A stretch of 64,000 bases of DNA. It comes from an uncultured Clostridia bacterium. GTDB taxonomy: Bacteria > Bacillota > Clostridia > TANB77 > CAG-465. A program made the translations under genes and the position numbers. Shown here piece after piece: positions 9,240 to 18,623 of the stretch (position 1 is its first letter; each line of letters begins with the position of its first letter). Location: assembly GCA_948562205.1 (NCBI GenBank), contig CAOYAN010000004.1, positions 1 through 64,000 on the forward strand. The letters run 5' to 3'. The notes under the pieces were generated by a model. That model was not told where the DNA came from. It saw only the letters and a list, made by a program, of their open reading frames with translations, and made no database searches.

Positions 9240-10781
9240 TTGAAAAAATTTAGATGCAAAATTTGTGGATATGAAGTAGAGATGGAACAAATACCAAGTG
9301 GATATGTTTGTCCTATGTGTGGAGTTTTCGGTAATTTATTTGAAGAAATAAAAATAGAAGATAAAAAGAAAATTAAAGGATTTGAGAGAAGTGAAGAATT
9401 AATAGAAGATAAAAATGATAGATGTATTAGACTTTCTAAAAATAATACATCTATTACAAAAGACGTTGAAAAATGTATAAATTGTGGACTTTGTAAAAAA
9501 ATATGTATGGAGAAAGTTGGCATAAATTATGAAGATAGTGAAGTAAAAATACCTGTTTGTATAAATTGTGGTCAGTGTGTTGCAAATTGTCCTGTTGGTG
9601 CTCTAAAACCAAAGCAAACATATAGATGGGTAAGGGAACTTATTTCAAAAAGAGAAAATATAATGGTTGTATCAACCTCACCATCTGTTAGAGTAGCACT
9701 TGCAGAAGAATTTGGATTTGAACTTGGAAGTTTTGAAGAGGGAAAGATGATTTCTGCATTAAGAAAATTAGGCTTTGATTATGTTTTAGATGTAACGTTT
9801 GGTGCAGATTTAACAATTATGGAAGAGGCTAAAGAATTTATAGAAAGAATAAAAAATGGTGGAAAATTACCTATGTTTACAAGTTGTTGTCCTGCATGGG
9901 TAAAATATGCAGAAATTTACTATCCTGAAATACTACCTTACATTTCTTCTTGTAAAAGCCCCATAAGTATGCAAGGTACAGTTATAAAAACATACTTTAG
10001 TGATAAGATGGATATAAATCCTAAAAAAGTTATAAATGTTGTAGTAACACCATGTACAGCTAAAAAATATGAAATAAATAGAAAAGAATTTGAATCTGCT
10101 GGAAAATATTTAGACATTGAAGATTTACGTGACAATGATTACGTTATAACTACTACTGAACTTGCTCAAATGATAAAGGAAGCAGGGATAGATTTTAAAA
10201 ATTTAGAAGATGGTAAATATGATAGTATGCTCTCAAAAGGTAGTGGAGCAGGAGTAATTTTTGGAAATACAGGTGGTGTAATGGAAGCAGCACTTAGAAC
10301 TGCATACAATATGATTACAGGAGAAAATCCACCTAAAAAATTCCTTGAACTAAATGATGTAAGAGGTCTTGATGGAATAAAAGAGGCAACAGTTATAATA
10401 GGTGAAGTAAAAATTAAAGTTGCAGTAGTACAAGGGCTTACTAATATAGCAAAAATAGTAGAAATGATAAAAAATAATGAACTAGATTATAGGTTTATTG
10501 AGGTTATGAATTGCATCGGAGGATGTATAGGCGGTGGCGGTCAGCCAGTTATTCATAATATAGAAAGAAGAGAAGAAGCAAGGAAAAGAAGAATTAAAAG
10601 TTTATATGAAAATGATAAAGTACTTGCTACAAGAGTAAGTTATGAAAATAAAGATATTAAGAAGATATATAATGATTTTTTAGATGAGCCTGGAAGCAAG
10701 CTTTGTAAAGAGCTACTACATACAAAGTATACTTCTAAAAGACATTTGTATTACAAGGTAGGAGAAAAATATGATATGTAA
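9240..10781 (+). CDS. [FeFe]-hydrogenase-type protein with rubredoxin-like N-terminus
   Basis: A 513-residue cytoplasmic iron-sulfur protein. Residues 1-30 form a rubredoxin-like metal site (CKICGYE...CPMCG). Two [4Fe-4S] ferredoxin motifs follow (CINCGLCKKIC and CINCGQCVANC), then the H-cluster domain with the three expected cysteine motifs TSCCPAW, TPCTAKKYE and NCIGGCIGGGGQP. All cluster-ligand cysteines are present. It lacks the long N-terminal NADH or formate dehydrogenase-type modules, so it probably exchanges electrons with small carriers, producing or sensing H2. The start is TTG behind AGAGGTGAT. The next gene overlaps its end. Whether it is catalytic or sensory cannot be told from sequence. 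Confidence 0.88.
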   Translation: MKKFRCKICGYEVEMEQIPSGYVCPMCGVFGNLFEEIKIEDKKKIKGFERSEELIEDKNDRCIRLSKNNTSITKDVEKCINCGLCKKICMEKVGINYEDSEVKIPVCINCGQCVANCPVGALKPKQTYRWVRELISKRENIMVVSTSPSVRVALAEEFGFELGSFEEGKMISALRKLGFDYVLDVTFGADLTIMEEAKEFIERIKNGGKLPMFTSCCPAWVKYAEIYYPEILPYISSCKSPISMQGTVIKTYFSDKMDINPKKVINVVVTPCTAKKYEINRKEFESAGKYLDIEDLRDNDYVITTTELAQMIKEAGIDFKNLEDGKYDSMLSKGSGAGVIFGNTGGVMEAALRTAYNMITGENPPKKFLELNDVRGLDGIKEATVIIGEVKIKVAVVQGLTNIAKIVEMIKNNELDYRFIEVMNCIGGCIGGGGQPVIHNIERREEARKRRIKSLYENDKVLATRVSYENKDIKKIYNDFLDEPGSKLCKELLHTKYTSKRHLYYKVGEKYDM

Positions 10782-11583
10782 AAATTGTGGTAATGTATTA
10801 AAGGATGATGATAGAATTTGTGAGGAATGTAAAAGTATAGTAGAAGATGAACCAAGAACCGAACTATTTAGAGAGATTAAAAAAAGTAAATTAAATTCGT
10901 TTGATATAGCATCTATAATTTTTGGTATTATCTCTATAATTACTTGTATTTTATGGTATATCTCTATACCAGTTGGAATAGTAGGTATTATATTTACTAA
11001 AAAGGCAGATGAGAAAAGAGGAAATACAAAAAAAGATTATAGACTGTTATTAAATGTTATTGGTATAATATTATCTTCTGTTATAATTATTGTTGGTATA
11101 ATTTTTGGTATGCTACAAAAGGAATATATAGCAGATAATTATTCTTTTAAGTATGATATTAATTGGAGTGTAGATGAGAAAAGAAAAAATTTAAAAATTA
11201 TATATAATGATAATAGTGATACATATCTAACTTATCAAAGGGGAGAAAAATTCCCAGAGAATTTAGATATCTCTAGTGAAGAAGATAGAAAAAAGTTATT
11301 TGATAAGTATTATAACATATATAAAAATAATGCAAGAGTAGGTGCATATTATATAGCTACAGAAAATGAATATTTTTATAAAGTAAGAAATACTAAAGAT
11401 ATGTATATTGCATATATATCATATAATACATATGATGGAAAATATGGTAGATTTTATATTGTTGTATCTGCTGAAAATGATATAATACTTACTTTTAGAT
11501 CTTATGCAAATAATAAGTATAGTGATACTATAATGCATGGTAAAATATTAAAATTATTAGAGAATATAAAATTAAAAAAATAA
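10771..11583 (+). CDS. Zinc-ribbon membrane protein of unknown function
   Basis: The start overlaps the end of the hydrogenase-type gene by 11 bases, so translation is probably coupled. The N-terminus is a zinc ribbon (MICKNCG...CEEC). Two hydrophobic helices (about 46-70 and 88-113) separate it from an extracytoplasmic C-terminal domain of about 155 residues (KEYIADNYSFKYDINW...). This layout is common in Firmicutes membrane proteins of unknown role. No catalytic motif is visible, and a functional link to the hydrogenase is only suggested by the overlap. A terminator follows. Confidence 0.72.
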   Translation: MICKNCGNVLKDDDRICEECKSIVEDEPRTELFREIKKSKLNSFDIASIIFGIISIITCILWYISIPVGIVGIIFTKKADEKRGNTKKDYRLLLNVIGIILSSVIIIVGIIFGMLQKEYIADNYSFKYDINWSVDEKRKNLKIIYNDNSDTYLTYQRGEKFPENLDISSEEDRKKLFDKYYNIYKNNARVGAYYIATENEYFYKVRNTKDMYIAYISYNTYDGKYGRFYIVVSAENDIILTFRSYANNKYSDTIMHGKILKLLENIKLKK

Positions 11584-11631
11584 AATGTAAATATTAGTAT
11601 AAATTACTATGAATTATATAGAAAGTTTTTG

Positions 11632-11655
11632 AACATAGCAATCTGCTATGTTTTT
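11632..11655 (+). terminator. Hairpin terminator after the zinc-ribbon gene
   Basis: AACATAGCA and TGCTATGTT with a three-base loop, followed by T residues. Confidence 0.8.
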
Positions 11656-11711
11656 TTCTTGCCTAAAAAAATGTTGTATGATAAAATAAAATAAATTTAG
11701 AGGTGAGATAT

Positions 11712-13658
11712 TTGGAAGAGCTAATAGAAAATATTTGTGAATATATAAAGAGACCATATACAGATTATGCAGTAATGATAAATGGAGAATGGGGTAGCGG
11801 TAAAACATTTTTTTGGAATAATAAACTAAAAAAGAGATTAGAAAGCATTAAAATAAATGGAAAAAATTATAAAACTATATATATGTCACTTTATGGGATA
11901 AATAGTTTAGATGAAATAAGTAAAAGGATATTTATTGAGGCAAATCCTACAATAAATAAAACTTTAAAAAAGATATCAGATGAAAGTAGAGGAAATAATA
12001 TACCAGAATATGTAAAAACAGGACTTGATATGGCATGTTTTTTTGGTGGTTCGAATTTTAATACTAGTAGAATAGATTATTCAAAAAGCTTTTCTGTGGA
12101 TGACAAAATATTATGCTTTGATGATTTAGAAAGAGCAAATGTAGATGTTATAGATATTTTAGGTTATATAAATAATTTTGTTGAACATGATGGAATAAAA
12201 ACAATATTAATATGCAATGAAAAAGAGCTTGCAATTAAATTTAAAAATAAGAATATAGAGTTAAAAACTATGATTGCAACATATCTTTTAGATAGGAAAA
12301 AAATGTTAAAAGATAAGTCAAGTGATAATAAAAATATTCCATTAGCAACTGTCATAGAAAAACAAATATCTGAGATTTTTGAAAGATCAAATGATTATGA
12401 AAGAATAAAAGAAAAACTTATAGGAGAAACCTTTGAGTATATACCTGAGTATCCATATATACTAAGTGGTATGATATTAAAATATGCATATAATGAAGAT
12501 TTATCTTGCTTTTTAAAGAAGAATACCTCTATTATTATATCTGCATTTAAAAAGTCAGATACTAAAAATCTTAGAATACTTAAACATGCATTAAATGATT
12601 TTGAGAAAATATTTGAAAATGTTATATTAAGATATCCTGATATAAATAATGAAATATTAAAAACAATGTTAAACTTTACCCTTGCTGTATCTTTTGAAAT
12701 AAAATCTGGTAGTATAAGTAAAGAGAGTATTATAAAAATAAATAATAATGATGAATATATGTCAAAACTTCATACATCTGATATTTTAGAGGGTACAAAT
12801 AATTTTTACATTAGAGAATTTAATAACAAGTATTTTGTAAATAATTTTTGCAAATATAAATTTTTTAAGTTTATTGAAGTATATGTAAGAACTAGATACT
12901 TTGATGAAAAATTATTTATAGAAAATGTAGAAGATGCAATTAAAACTTTAAATGGTGATGTAGTAAGTAGTAATAAGAGTTACATAAAGTTGTTAAATGG
13001 TGATTATTTAAAATCAAGTGATGAGGAATTTGAGATTTTAATTACACAAGTATTATATGAAATAAAATGTGGAAATGTAAATTTTTATGATCATATACTA
13101 CTATTTAGTGTATTTAAATATTTTACTTATGCTAAGCTTGTAATATATGATATAGATACATTACTTAAATTATTTACAGAAGGTATGAGAAAATCTTGTG
13201 ATAAAAATATAAATACATTACAAGATATAAAAAAAGATGATGAAAATGAAGTATTGGACATAGATGTTATTAAATTAAAAAAAATAGGGAAAAAGCTTAT
13301 TAAAAATAAAATAGAGGAAATAATGAAAAATAAAGCAGAAGAATTGTTTTCATATATTCCAGAAAATATTTCTAATTTTTATAAAGAAATGATAAATGAA
13401 TATGAAAATATTCCAATACTTAGTAGTACTTCTTCAAAACTGTTGTATGAAAAATTAAATAGTATATCAAATTATGATTTAAATAATATTATAAATCTTA
13501 TAAAAATAAGATATAAAAATAAATCATTAATTAAACAAGAAAGAAAAAATATGTTAGAACTTTCAAGTATTATTTCAAGTAATTTAAAGGATGAAAAAAG
13601 AGGAATAAAAGATGTGCTTTTACTTAATCTATCAAATGAAATAAAAAATATATTTTAA
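11712..13658 (+). CDS. KAP-family P-loop NTPase
   Basis: The 648-residue protein carries a KAP-type NTPase domain near its N-terminus: Walker A GEWGSGKT (about residues 28-35) and Walker B ILCFDDLER (about 140). A long, mostly helical, very Lys/Asn/Ile-rich remainder follows. I chose TTG 11712 because AGAGGTGA lies five bases upstream; the earlier GTG 11703 overlaps that site. KAP NTPases include phage-defence and membrane-linked proteins, and no transmembrane pair is obvious here. It forms a single-gene unit between terminators. Function is unknown; a defence role is a guess from the family. Confidence 0.75.
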   Translation: MEELIENICEYIKRPYTDYAVMINGEWGSGKTFFWNNKLKKRLESIKINGKNYKTIYMSLYGINSLDEISKRIFIEANPTINKTLKKISDESRGNNIPEYVKTGLDMACFFGGSNFNTSRIDYSKSFSVDDKILCFDDLERANVDVIDILGYINNFVEHDGIKTILICNEKELAIKFKNKNIELKTMIATYLLDRKKMLKDKSSDNKNIPLATVIEKQISEIFERSNDYERIKEKLIGETFEYIPEYPYILSGMILKYAYNEDLSCFLKKNTSIIISAFKKSDTKNLRILKHALNDFEKIFENVILRYPDINNEILKTMLNFTLAVSFEIKSGSISKESIIKINNNDEYMSKLHTSDILEGTNNFYIREFNNKYFVNNFCKYKFFKFIEVYVRTRYFDEKLFIENVEDAIKTLNGDVVSSNKSYIKLLNGDYLKSSDEEFEILITQVLYEIKCGNVNFYDHILLFSVFKYFTYAKLVIYDIDTLLKLFTEGMRKSCDKNINTLQDIKKDDENEVLDIDVIKLKKIGKKLIKNKIEEIMKNKAEELFSYIPENISNFYKEMINEYENIPILSSTSSKLLYEKLNSISNYDLNNIINLIKIRYKNKSLIKQERKNMLELSSIISSNLKDEKRGIKDVLLLNLSNEIKNIF

Positions 13659-13667
13659 ATAAAAATG

Positions 13668-13700
13668 GTATAGATAAATTTGTATTTATTTATACTATTT
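13668..13700 (+). terminator. Hairpin terminator after the KAP gene
   Basis: GTATAGATAAAT and ATTTATTTATAC can pair and are followed by a T run. Confidence 0.65.
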
Positions 13701-13751
13701 TTTGTATAAATAATTTTATCATACAAATAATATAAGTATTGGAGGATAAAA

Positions 13752-14291
13752 ATGAAAGCTACAGGAATTGTTAGAAAAATTGATGAACTTGGAAGAATAG
13801 TTATTCCAAAAGAAATAAGAAAAAATTTGAACCTAAAAAATAATGATAATTTAGAAATTTTAATAGAAAGTGACAATATAGTTTTAAAAAAATATCAGCC
13901 AATGGGAAGACTTATAGCATTTTCTAAAACTTATTCTAAAACACTATCTGATCTTACAGGATTTTGTGTTTGTATTACTGATACAGAAAAAATAATTGCA
14001 ACTAGTGGTTGTAAAAAAGAAAAATATCTTGGAGAAAGTATATCAAATTATGTATTAGATACTATGAGGGACAGATCTATATGGTCTACTATGGAAAATA
14101 GTACAAGAAATATTTTAGCATCTTCAAAAGATGAGGAGTATGTGTCTCAAATCATAGCACCAATTATTTGTGATGCTGAAGCTATTGGTACAGTTATAAT
14201 GTTTTCTTGCGAGAATAAGTCTAAAATAACTGATTTAGAGTTTAAGCTTGTACAGCTTACTGCAAAGTATTTAGGGGCACAATTAGAATAG
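13752..14291 (+). CDS. spoVT: Stage V sporulation protein T, AbrB-type regulator
   Basis: The 179-residue protein has an N-terminal AbrB/SpoVT swapped-hairpin DNA-binding domain (MKATGIVRKIDELGRIVIPKEIRK) and a C-terminal GAF-like domain, which is the architecture and length of SpoVT. SpoVT modulates sigma-G-dependent forespore genes and germination, so its presence argues for a spore-forming lineage. Ribosome site GGAGG lies six bases upstream of ATG. It is monocistronic. A generic AbrB paralogue is less likely because those lack the GAF part. Confidence 0.9.
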   Translation: MKATGIVRKIDELGRIVIPKEIRKNLNLKNNDNLEILIESDNIVLKKYQPMGRLIAFSKTYSKTLSDLTGFCVCITDTEKIIATSGCKKEKYLGESISNYVLDTMRDRSIWSTMENSTRNILASSKDEEYVSQIIAPIICDAEAIGTVIMFSCENKSKITDLEFKLVQLTAKYLGAQLE

Positions 14292-14295
14292 CTAT

Positions 14296-14324
14296 TTGAC
14301 AAAAAAAATCAAATAAAGTATAAT
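14296..14324 (+). promoter_or_regulatory. Promoter of the GDPD gene
   Basis: TTGACA and TATAAT, spacing 17, directly after the spoVT stop. Confidence 0.75.
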
Positions 14325-14406
14325 ATTTAGGAGTAAAAATTATAATACTAAAAATTTATGTATAGTAAATATTTAATTAATATTAAAGGAGAGGAGGAGT
14401 CTTTAT

Positions 14407-15336
14407 ATGTATATAGAAAGACTTAAGAGAGATTTTACTGTTTTAGATAAGAATAACTTTATATCCCATGCTGGAATTTATGGTTATTCGAAATTACTAA
14501 AAAAAGAAATACAGCAAAATACATTAGAGGCAATTAGATTATCTGTAGAAAACGATATACCATTTGAGTGTGATATTAGAGGAACAAAAGATAATATACC
14601 AGTGCTTTCTCATGATGATGATATTACATTAAAAAATGGTGAGAAGATAAAAATATCTAAATTAAATTATGAAGATATTTTAAAGATTGCAGGAAGTGAG
14701 GCGCCAGAACCTCTAGAGGATGCATTGAAGATAAACTCAGGAAGAGTTCCATGTATAATTGATGCTAAAGAGGCAAAGTTTTTCTTATATTCTCAGTACA
14801 GGAAAAATTTAGCTAATATGTTAAATCATTATGCTAAGATGGGAGAGGTGGCACTTCAATCTTTTAATCCAGCATTTATGCTTGTTATGAGAGGGCATTT
14901 AAAGGGGGTATTAACATTACAACTTGTATGTCGGGCTCAGACAGTGTTAAGTGTATTTAAAGCACCTAAAAGAGCTGCAAACATTTATGAAAAAATGGTT
15001 TCTTTTGTATGCTTTATAGCAAGAACTGATGCTATAAATATGGAAAATCATGATGATAAGTCATGGAAGTTTTCTACTAGGGCTTTTCACTCAGATGAGT
15101 TCTACAATACTGTAGAAGAGATTATGAATACGTTAAATAGAGGATCTGATAAAATACAATATTTACTCGTAAAAATGGTAAATGAACTAACTAAAAAGCC
15201 AGTTCTTGCATTTACTGTAGAAAAAGATGAGGATTTCAAATGCATTGAAGGTAATCTTATATCAAACTATATTGCAGATTTTAATTATCTTGGTGTAGAA
15301 GGATATATAGAGAAAATTAAAAATTTGAAGATTTAA
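14407..15336 (+). CDS. Glycerophosphodiester phosphodiesterase-family protein
   Basis: The 309-residue TIM-barrel protein is of the GDPD family, which hydrolyses glycerophosphodiesters to glycerol-3-phosphate and alcohol. Family motifs are recognisable although divergent: SHAG at the first histidine, QNTLEAIRLSVENDI, ECDIRGTKD (acidic metal ligands) and LSHDDDI (second histidine), all in the first 90 residues. The C-terminal half is less typical. There is no signal peptide, so it should be cytoplasmic. An in-frame CGG codon at 14943 (VCRAQ) is read straight through, a useful contrast to the CGG breaks elsewhere. A bidirectional terminator follows. Confidence 0.8.
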   Translation: MYIERLKRDFTVLDKNNFISHAGIYGYSKLLKKEIQQNTLEAIRLSVENDIPFECDIRGTKDNIPVLSHDDDITLKNGEKIKISKLNYEDILKIAGSEAPEPLEDALKINSGRVPCIIDAKEAKFFLYSQYRKNLANMLNHYAKMGEVALQSFNPAFMLVMRGHLKGVLTLQLVCRAQTVLSVFKAPKRAANIYEKMVSFVCFIARTDAINMENHDDKSWKFSTRAFHSDEFYNTVEEIMNTLNRGSDKIQYLLVKMVNELTKKPVLAFTVEKDEDFKCIEGNLISNYIADFNYLGVEGYIEKIKNLKI

Positions 15337-15346
15337 AAATTGTAAA

Positions 15347-15380
15347 AAGGGTAATTTCAAAATTAATTGGAATTACCCTT
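15347..15380. terminator. Bidirectional hairpin terminator
   Basis: AAGGGTAATT and AATTACCCTT form a perfect stem between convergent genes. Confidence 0.75.
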
Positions 15381-15401
15381 ATATTTATTGCTAAACTTTT
15401 C

Positions 15402-15647
15402 TTACTTTTTCTTATTTTTATTTCTCCTTTTCGTTTTTATAATTATATAAACAATGAGTGTTATAATAAAAACAGTACCATATATGAAAATAATTAAATA
15501 CAAAAAATTAAGTATTGGTTCTGTTAACGTTTTTTCAAATATTGTTCTTATAACTAAAAGAAGAATTATAGAAAAACAGCAAAGAAAACCATCAGCAATT
15601 AAAAAATTTTCTAAAAATGATTGAAAAGTAGATTTTTCTTTTTTCAT
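15402..15647 (-). CDS. Small two-helix membrane protein
   Basis: 81 residues with two hydrophobic helices (about 17-36 and 45-68) and a very basic tail (KTKRRNKNKKK), so both ends are probably cytoplasmic. GGAGG precedes the ATG. I see no family. It is transcribed divergently from rny. Confidence 0.6.
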   Translation of the reverse strand: MKKEKSTFQSFLENFLIADGFLCCFSIILLLVIRTIFEKTLTEPILNFLYLIIFIYGTVFIITLIVYIIIKTKRRNKNKKK

Positions 15648-15981
15648 TATACATTTCCTCCATAAAAATTTTCTTGGATAAATATTTAAAATATGTTTTA
15701 AATTATATCATAATAACATTGATAAATCAACAAGTAAAGTGTTACTAAAATATACATAAAAAATATTAATCAAAAATTATTTTTTGTCATTTCTTGTAAA
15801 ATACTTGATATATTATTGTTTTTAATGTATAATCTTAATGTGTATATAATATTAATTGCAAGAAGCAATTAATTTACATAACATGAAAATTATTATTCTA
15901 ACATGATAATATAATAAAATCATTTGTTTATAAAATATAAATGTTGGACATTGAAAAAAGAATATTTAAGGAGGATAAGAT
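15648..15981. other. Gene-free stretch upstream of rny with promoter
   Basis: No open frame of note. TTGATA at 15805-15810 and TATAAT at 15828-15833 are 17 bases apart and give a good promoter for rny with a long (about 145-base) leader. The leader has a short dyad, ATTGCAAGAAGCAAT, near 15853. Confidence 0.6.
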
Positions 15982-17529
15982 ATGGTAGGTATAGTAATTA
16001 CTGCAGTAGTAGCATTTGCTATAGGTAGTGTTATTTTTTTCTTTGCCGGAATAAAGTATAGAAAAAAAATAGCAGAATCTACAGTAATGTCTGCTGAAAA
16101 ACAAGCTGAAAAAATACTAGAAGATAGTAAAATTGATGCTGAAAGAATTAAAAAAGATGCTATTTTACAAGCTAAAGATGAAATGTTAAAACAAAAAGAT
16201 GAATTTGAAAAGGAAGCAAAACAAAGAAAAAAAGAATTGCAAGATACTGAAAACAGAATAAATCAAAGACAAGATTTAGTAGACAAAAGAGCAGCTTTAA
16301 TCGAAGAAAAAGAAAATAACATAATTAAGAAAAATGATGAGCTATCTAAAAAAGAAAAAGATCTTCAAAACGCTAAACAAAGAGAAATAGAAGAACTTAG
16401 TAAAATAGCAAAAATGACAGTAGAAGAAGCAAAAGATAATATGATGTCAAAATTAGAAGAAGATATGAAATCTGATATGGCAACATATATAAGAACTGAA
16501 ACAGAAAAAGCAAAGGAAGAAGTGGAGAAAAAAGCAAGGGAAGTGCTTGTTGGAGCAATTCAAAAATGTGCTACTGACCATACATCAGAAGCTACAGTTA
16601 CAGTTGTTTCTCTTCCAAATGACGATTTAAAAGGTAGAATTATTGGAAGAGAGGGAAGAAATATCAAAACAATTGAAACTCTTACAGGAATTGACTTAAT
16701 AATAGATGATACACCAGATGTAATAGTACTTTCAAGTTTTGATCCAATAAGAAGAGAAGTAGCAAGAATAGCAATAGAGAGACTTATTGCTGATGGCAGA
16801 ATACATCCAGGAAAAATTGAAGAGATGATTGAAAAAGCAAAAGTAGAAGTAGAAAATACTATAAAAGAAGAAGGAGAGAGAGCATTATATGAAACAGGTG
16901 TAATGGATCTTCACCCTGATTTAGTAAAACTTTTAGGAAAACTAAAATATAGAACAAGTTATGGACAAAACGTACTTAACCATTCTATAGAAGTATCAAA
17001 CCTTGCTGGAATTTTAGCAGTTGAACTAGGACTTGATCCAACGATTGCAAAAAGAGCAGGACTTTTACATGATATAGGAAAATCTTTTGATCATGATGTT
17101 GAAGGAACACATGTAAGTTTAGGTATAGATTTACTTAAAAAATATAAAGAAAAAGATGAAGTTATATGGGGAATGGAAGCACATCATGGAGATACTGAGC
17201 CTAAGACAATAGAGGCTATACTTGTTCAAGCTGCAGATATAATCTCTGCGTCAAGACCAGGTGCTAGAAAAGAGACTGTTAGTACATATATTAAAAGACT
17301 ACAAAAACTTGAAGAAATATGTGACTCTTATACTGGTGTTGAAAAATCATATGCAATACAAGCAGGTCGTGAGGTAAGAATAATAGTAAAACCTGATCAA
17401 GTAGATGATGATTCAATGATCATAATGGCTAGAAATGTTGCAAAACAAATTGAAGAAGAAATGATTTATCCAGGACAAATAAAAGTAAATGTTATTCGTG
17501 AGACTAGAGCAACTGAACTTGCAAAATAG
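15982..17529 (+). CDS. rny: Ribonuclease Y
   Basis: RNase Y starts mRNA decay in many Firmicutes at the membrane. The 515-residue sequence has the full layout: N-terminal transmembrane helix (about 3-24), long Lys/Glu-rich coiled coil (about 30-180), KH domain with GRIIGREGRNIKTIE, and HD domain with LLHDIGKSFDHD and the downstream EAHHGD. Length is normal. GGAGG lies eight bases upstream. ymdB, its usual partner, lies 4 kb downstream rather than adjacent. A strong terminator follows immediately. Confidence 0.96.
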   Translation: MVGIVITAVVAFAIGSVIFFFAGIKYRKKIAESTVMSAEKQAEKILEDSKIDAERIKKDAILQAKDEMLKQKDEFEKEAKQRKKELQDTENRINQRQDLVDKRAALIEEKENNIIKKNDELSKKEKDLQNAKQREIEELSKIAKMTVEEAKDNMMSKLEEDMKSDMATYIRTETEKAKEEVEKKAREVLVGAIQKCATDHTSEATVTVVSLPNDDLKGRIIGREGRNIKTIETLTGIDLIIDDTPDVIVLSSFDPIRREVARIAIERLIADGRIHPGKIEEMIEKAKVEVENTIKEEGERALYETGVMDLHPDLVKLLGKLKYRTSYGQNVLNHSIEVSNLAGILAVELGLDPTIAKRAGLLHDIGKSFDHDVEGTHVSLGIDLLKKYKEKDEVIWGMEAHHGDTEPKTIEAILVQAADIISASRPGARKETVSTYIKRLQKLEEICDSYTGVEKSYAIQAGREVRIIVKPDQVDDDSMIIMARNVAKQIEEEMIYPGQIKVNVIRETRATELAK

Positions 17530-17530
17530 G

Positions 17531-17557
17531 TACTAGGGGAAACCCTAGTATTTTTTT
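17531..17557 (+). terminator. Terminator after rny
   Basis: TACTAGGG and CCCTAGTA with a GAAA loop and a T7 tail, a textbook intrinsic terminator. Confidence 0.9.
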
Positions 17558-17578
17558 ACCTATTTATATATAATGTAT

Positions 17579-17598
17579 ATTATTTGTGAAATACATAT
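17579..17598 (+). repeat. Dispersed 20-base motif, copy 1
   Basis: ATTATTTGTGAAATACATAT lies between rny and the dehydratase trio, inside an ATGTAT/ATACAT inverted pair. Confidence 0.6.
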
Positions 17599-17687
17599 AA
17601 ATAAAAAACAAAAATAAATTCTCTTTAAATGGGATATATTGGTATTATTTGGAAAAAATTACTAATAATATTCTTAGGGTGATTAAA

Positions 17688-18623
17688 GTGAAGATAGGAA
17701 TTCCAAAAGCACTATATTACTTCGAATATCCAGTTCTTTTTAAAAGCTTTTTTGAAGAACTTGGAATTGAAGTAGTATTAAGTGATGATACAGATAAAAA
17801 TATTGTTTTAAATGGCATTTTTAAGTCTATTGATGAGGAATGTTTAGCTAGTAAAATATTTCTAGGGCATATTGATAATTTAGTTTCTAGAATGGAGGAC
17901 GAAAATATAGATTATATCTTTGTGCCAAGACTTTGTACATTTGAGGATAAAAAGACAATATGTGTTAAGTTTTATGCGTTATATGATATATGTAAAAATT
18001 TATTTAATGCAAGATTTATTACTTTAAATATTGATTATGAAAAAGGAGAAAATATGCTAAAAGCTTTTATAAAGCTTGGAAAAGTATTAGGCGTACCAAG
18101 TTATAAAAGTATTAGTGCATATATTAAATCTACAAAAAAGCAAAAAGATTATGATAAGTTAAAAATCATTAATCAGAAAAAGTTATTAAATAGTAGTAGA
18201 AATTTAAAAATATTAATAGTTGCACACTCTTATGTGTATAATGACAAATATCTTTCATATACAATAAAAAATTATTTAAAAAAGTTAAATGTTGATATTT
18301 TTTACGCTGATATAAATAATAATATATTAAAAAAAGAAGAAAAATACAAAAATATCTCTACTTCTATATATTGGAAACAAAATATTGATCTTTTAAATGG
18401 TATAGAGGAATATCTAAAAAATGTAGATGGAATTATATATCTATCTGTTTTTCCTTGTGGCACAGATTCTCTTGTAAATGAACTTACAATGAGAAAAATA
18501 AAAGATATACCTAGTATGAATATAGTACTTGATGAAGAAGATGGAAATGCTGGTATATATACAAGAATTGAAAGTTTTGTAGATATATTAGAAAGCAGAA
18601 AAAATGAGGTGGATGTAATATGA
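17688..18623 (+). CDS. 2-hydroxyacyl-CoA dehydratase-like subunit (HgdB/DUF2229-type), first of a trio
   Basis: The N-terminus KIGIPKALYYFEYPVLFKSFFEELG is the signature of HgdB-like dehydratase homologues. Cysteines that could hold a [4Fe-4S] cluster occur at DEECLASK, PRLCTFED and VFPCGTDS. GTG 17688 is chosen because AGGGTGA precedes it by five bases and the family begins here; a TTG 39 bases upstream lacks a site. 311 residues. The stop overlaps the next start by four bases, so the trio is one operon. Homologues form radical dehydratases or double-cubane reductases; the substrate is unknown. Confidence 0.8.
   Translation: MKIGIPKALYYFEYPVLFKSFFEELGIEVVLSDDTDKNIVLNGIFKSIDEECLASKIFLGHIDNLVSRMEDENIDYIFVPRLCTFEDKKTICVKFYALYDICKNLFNARFITLNIDYEKGENMLKAFIKLGKVLGVPSYKSISAYIKSTKKQKDYDKLKIINQKKLLNSSRNLKILIVAHSYVYNDKYLSYTIKNYLKKLNVDIFYADINNNILKKEEKYKNISTSIYWKQNIDLLNGIEEYLKNVDGIIYLSVFPCGTDSLVNELTMRKIKDIPSMNIVLDEEDGNAGIYTRIESFVDILESRKNEVDVI

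Noticed and set aside
12040..12060. tRNA-like GGTTCGAAT.
   Set aside because: It lies in the KAP gene frame (GGSNF) and no cloverleaf can be drawn around it.
15648..15981. Riboswitch in the long rny leader.
   Set aside because: Only a short dyad is visible and no known aptamer core.
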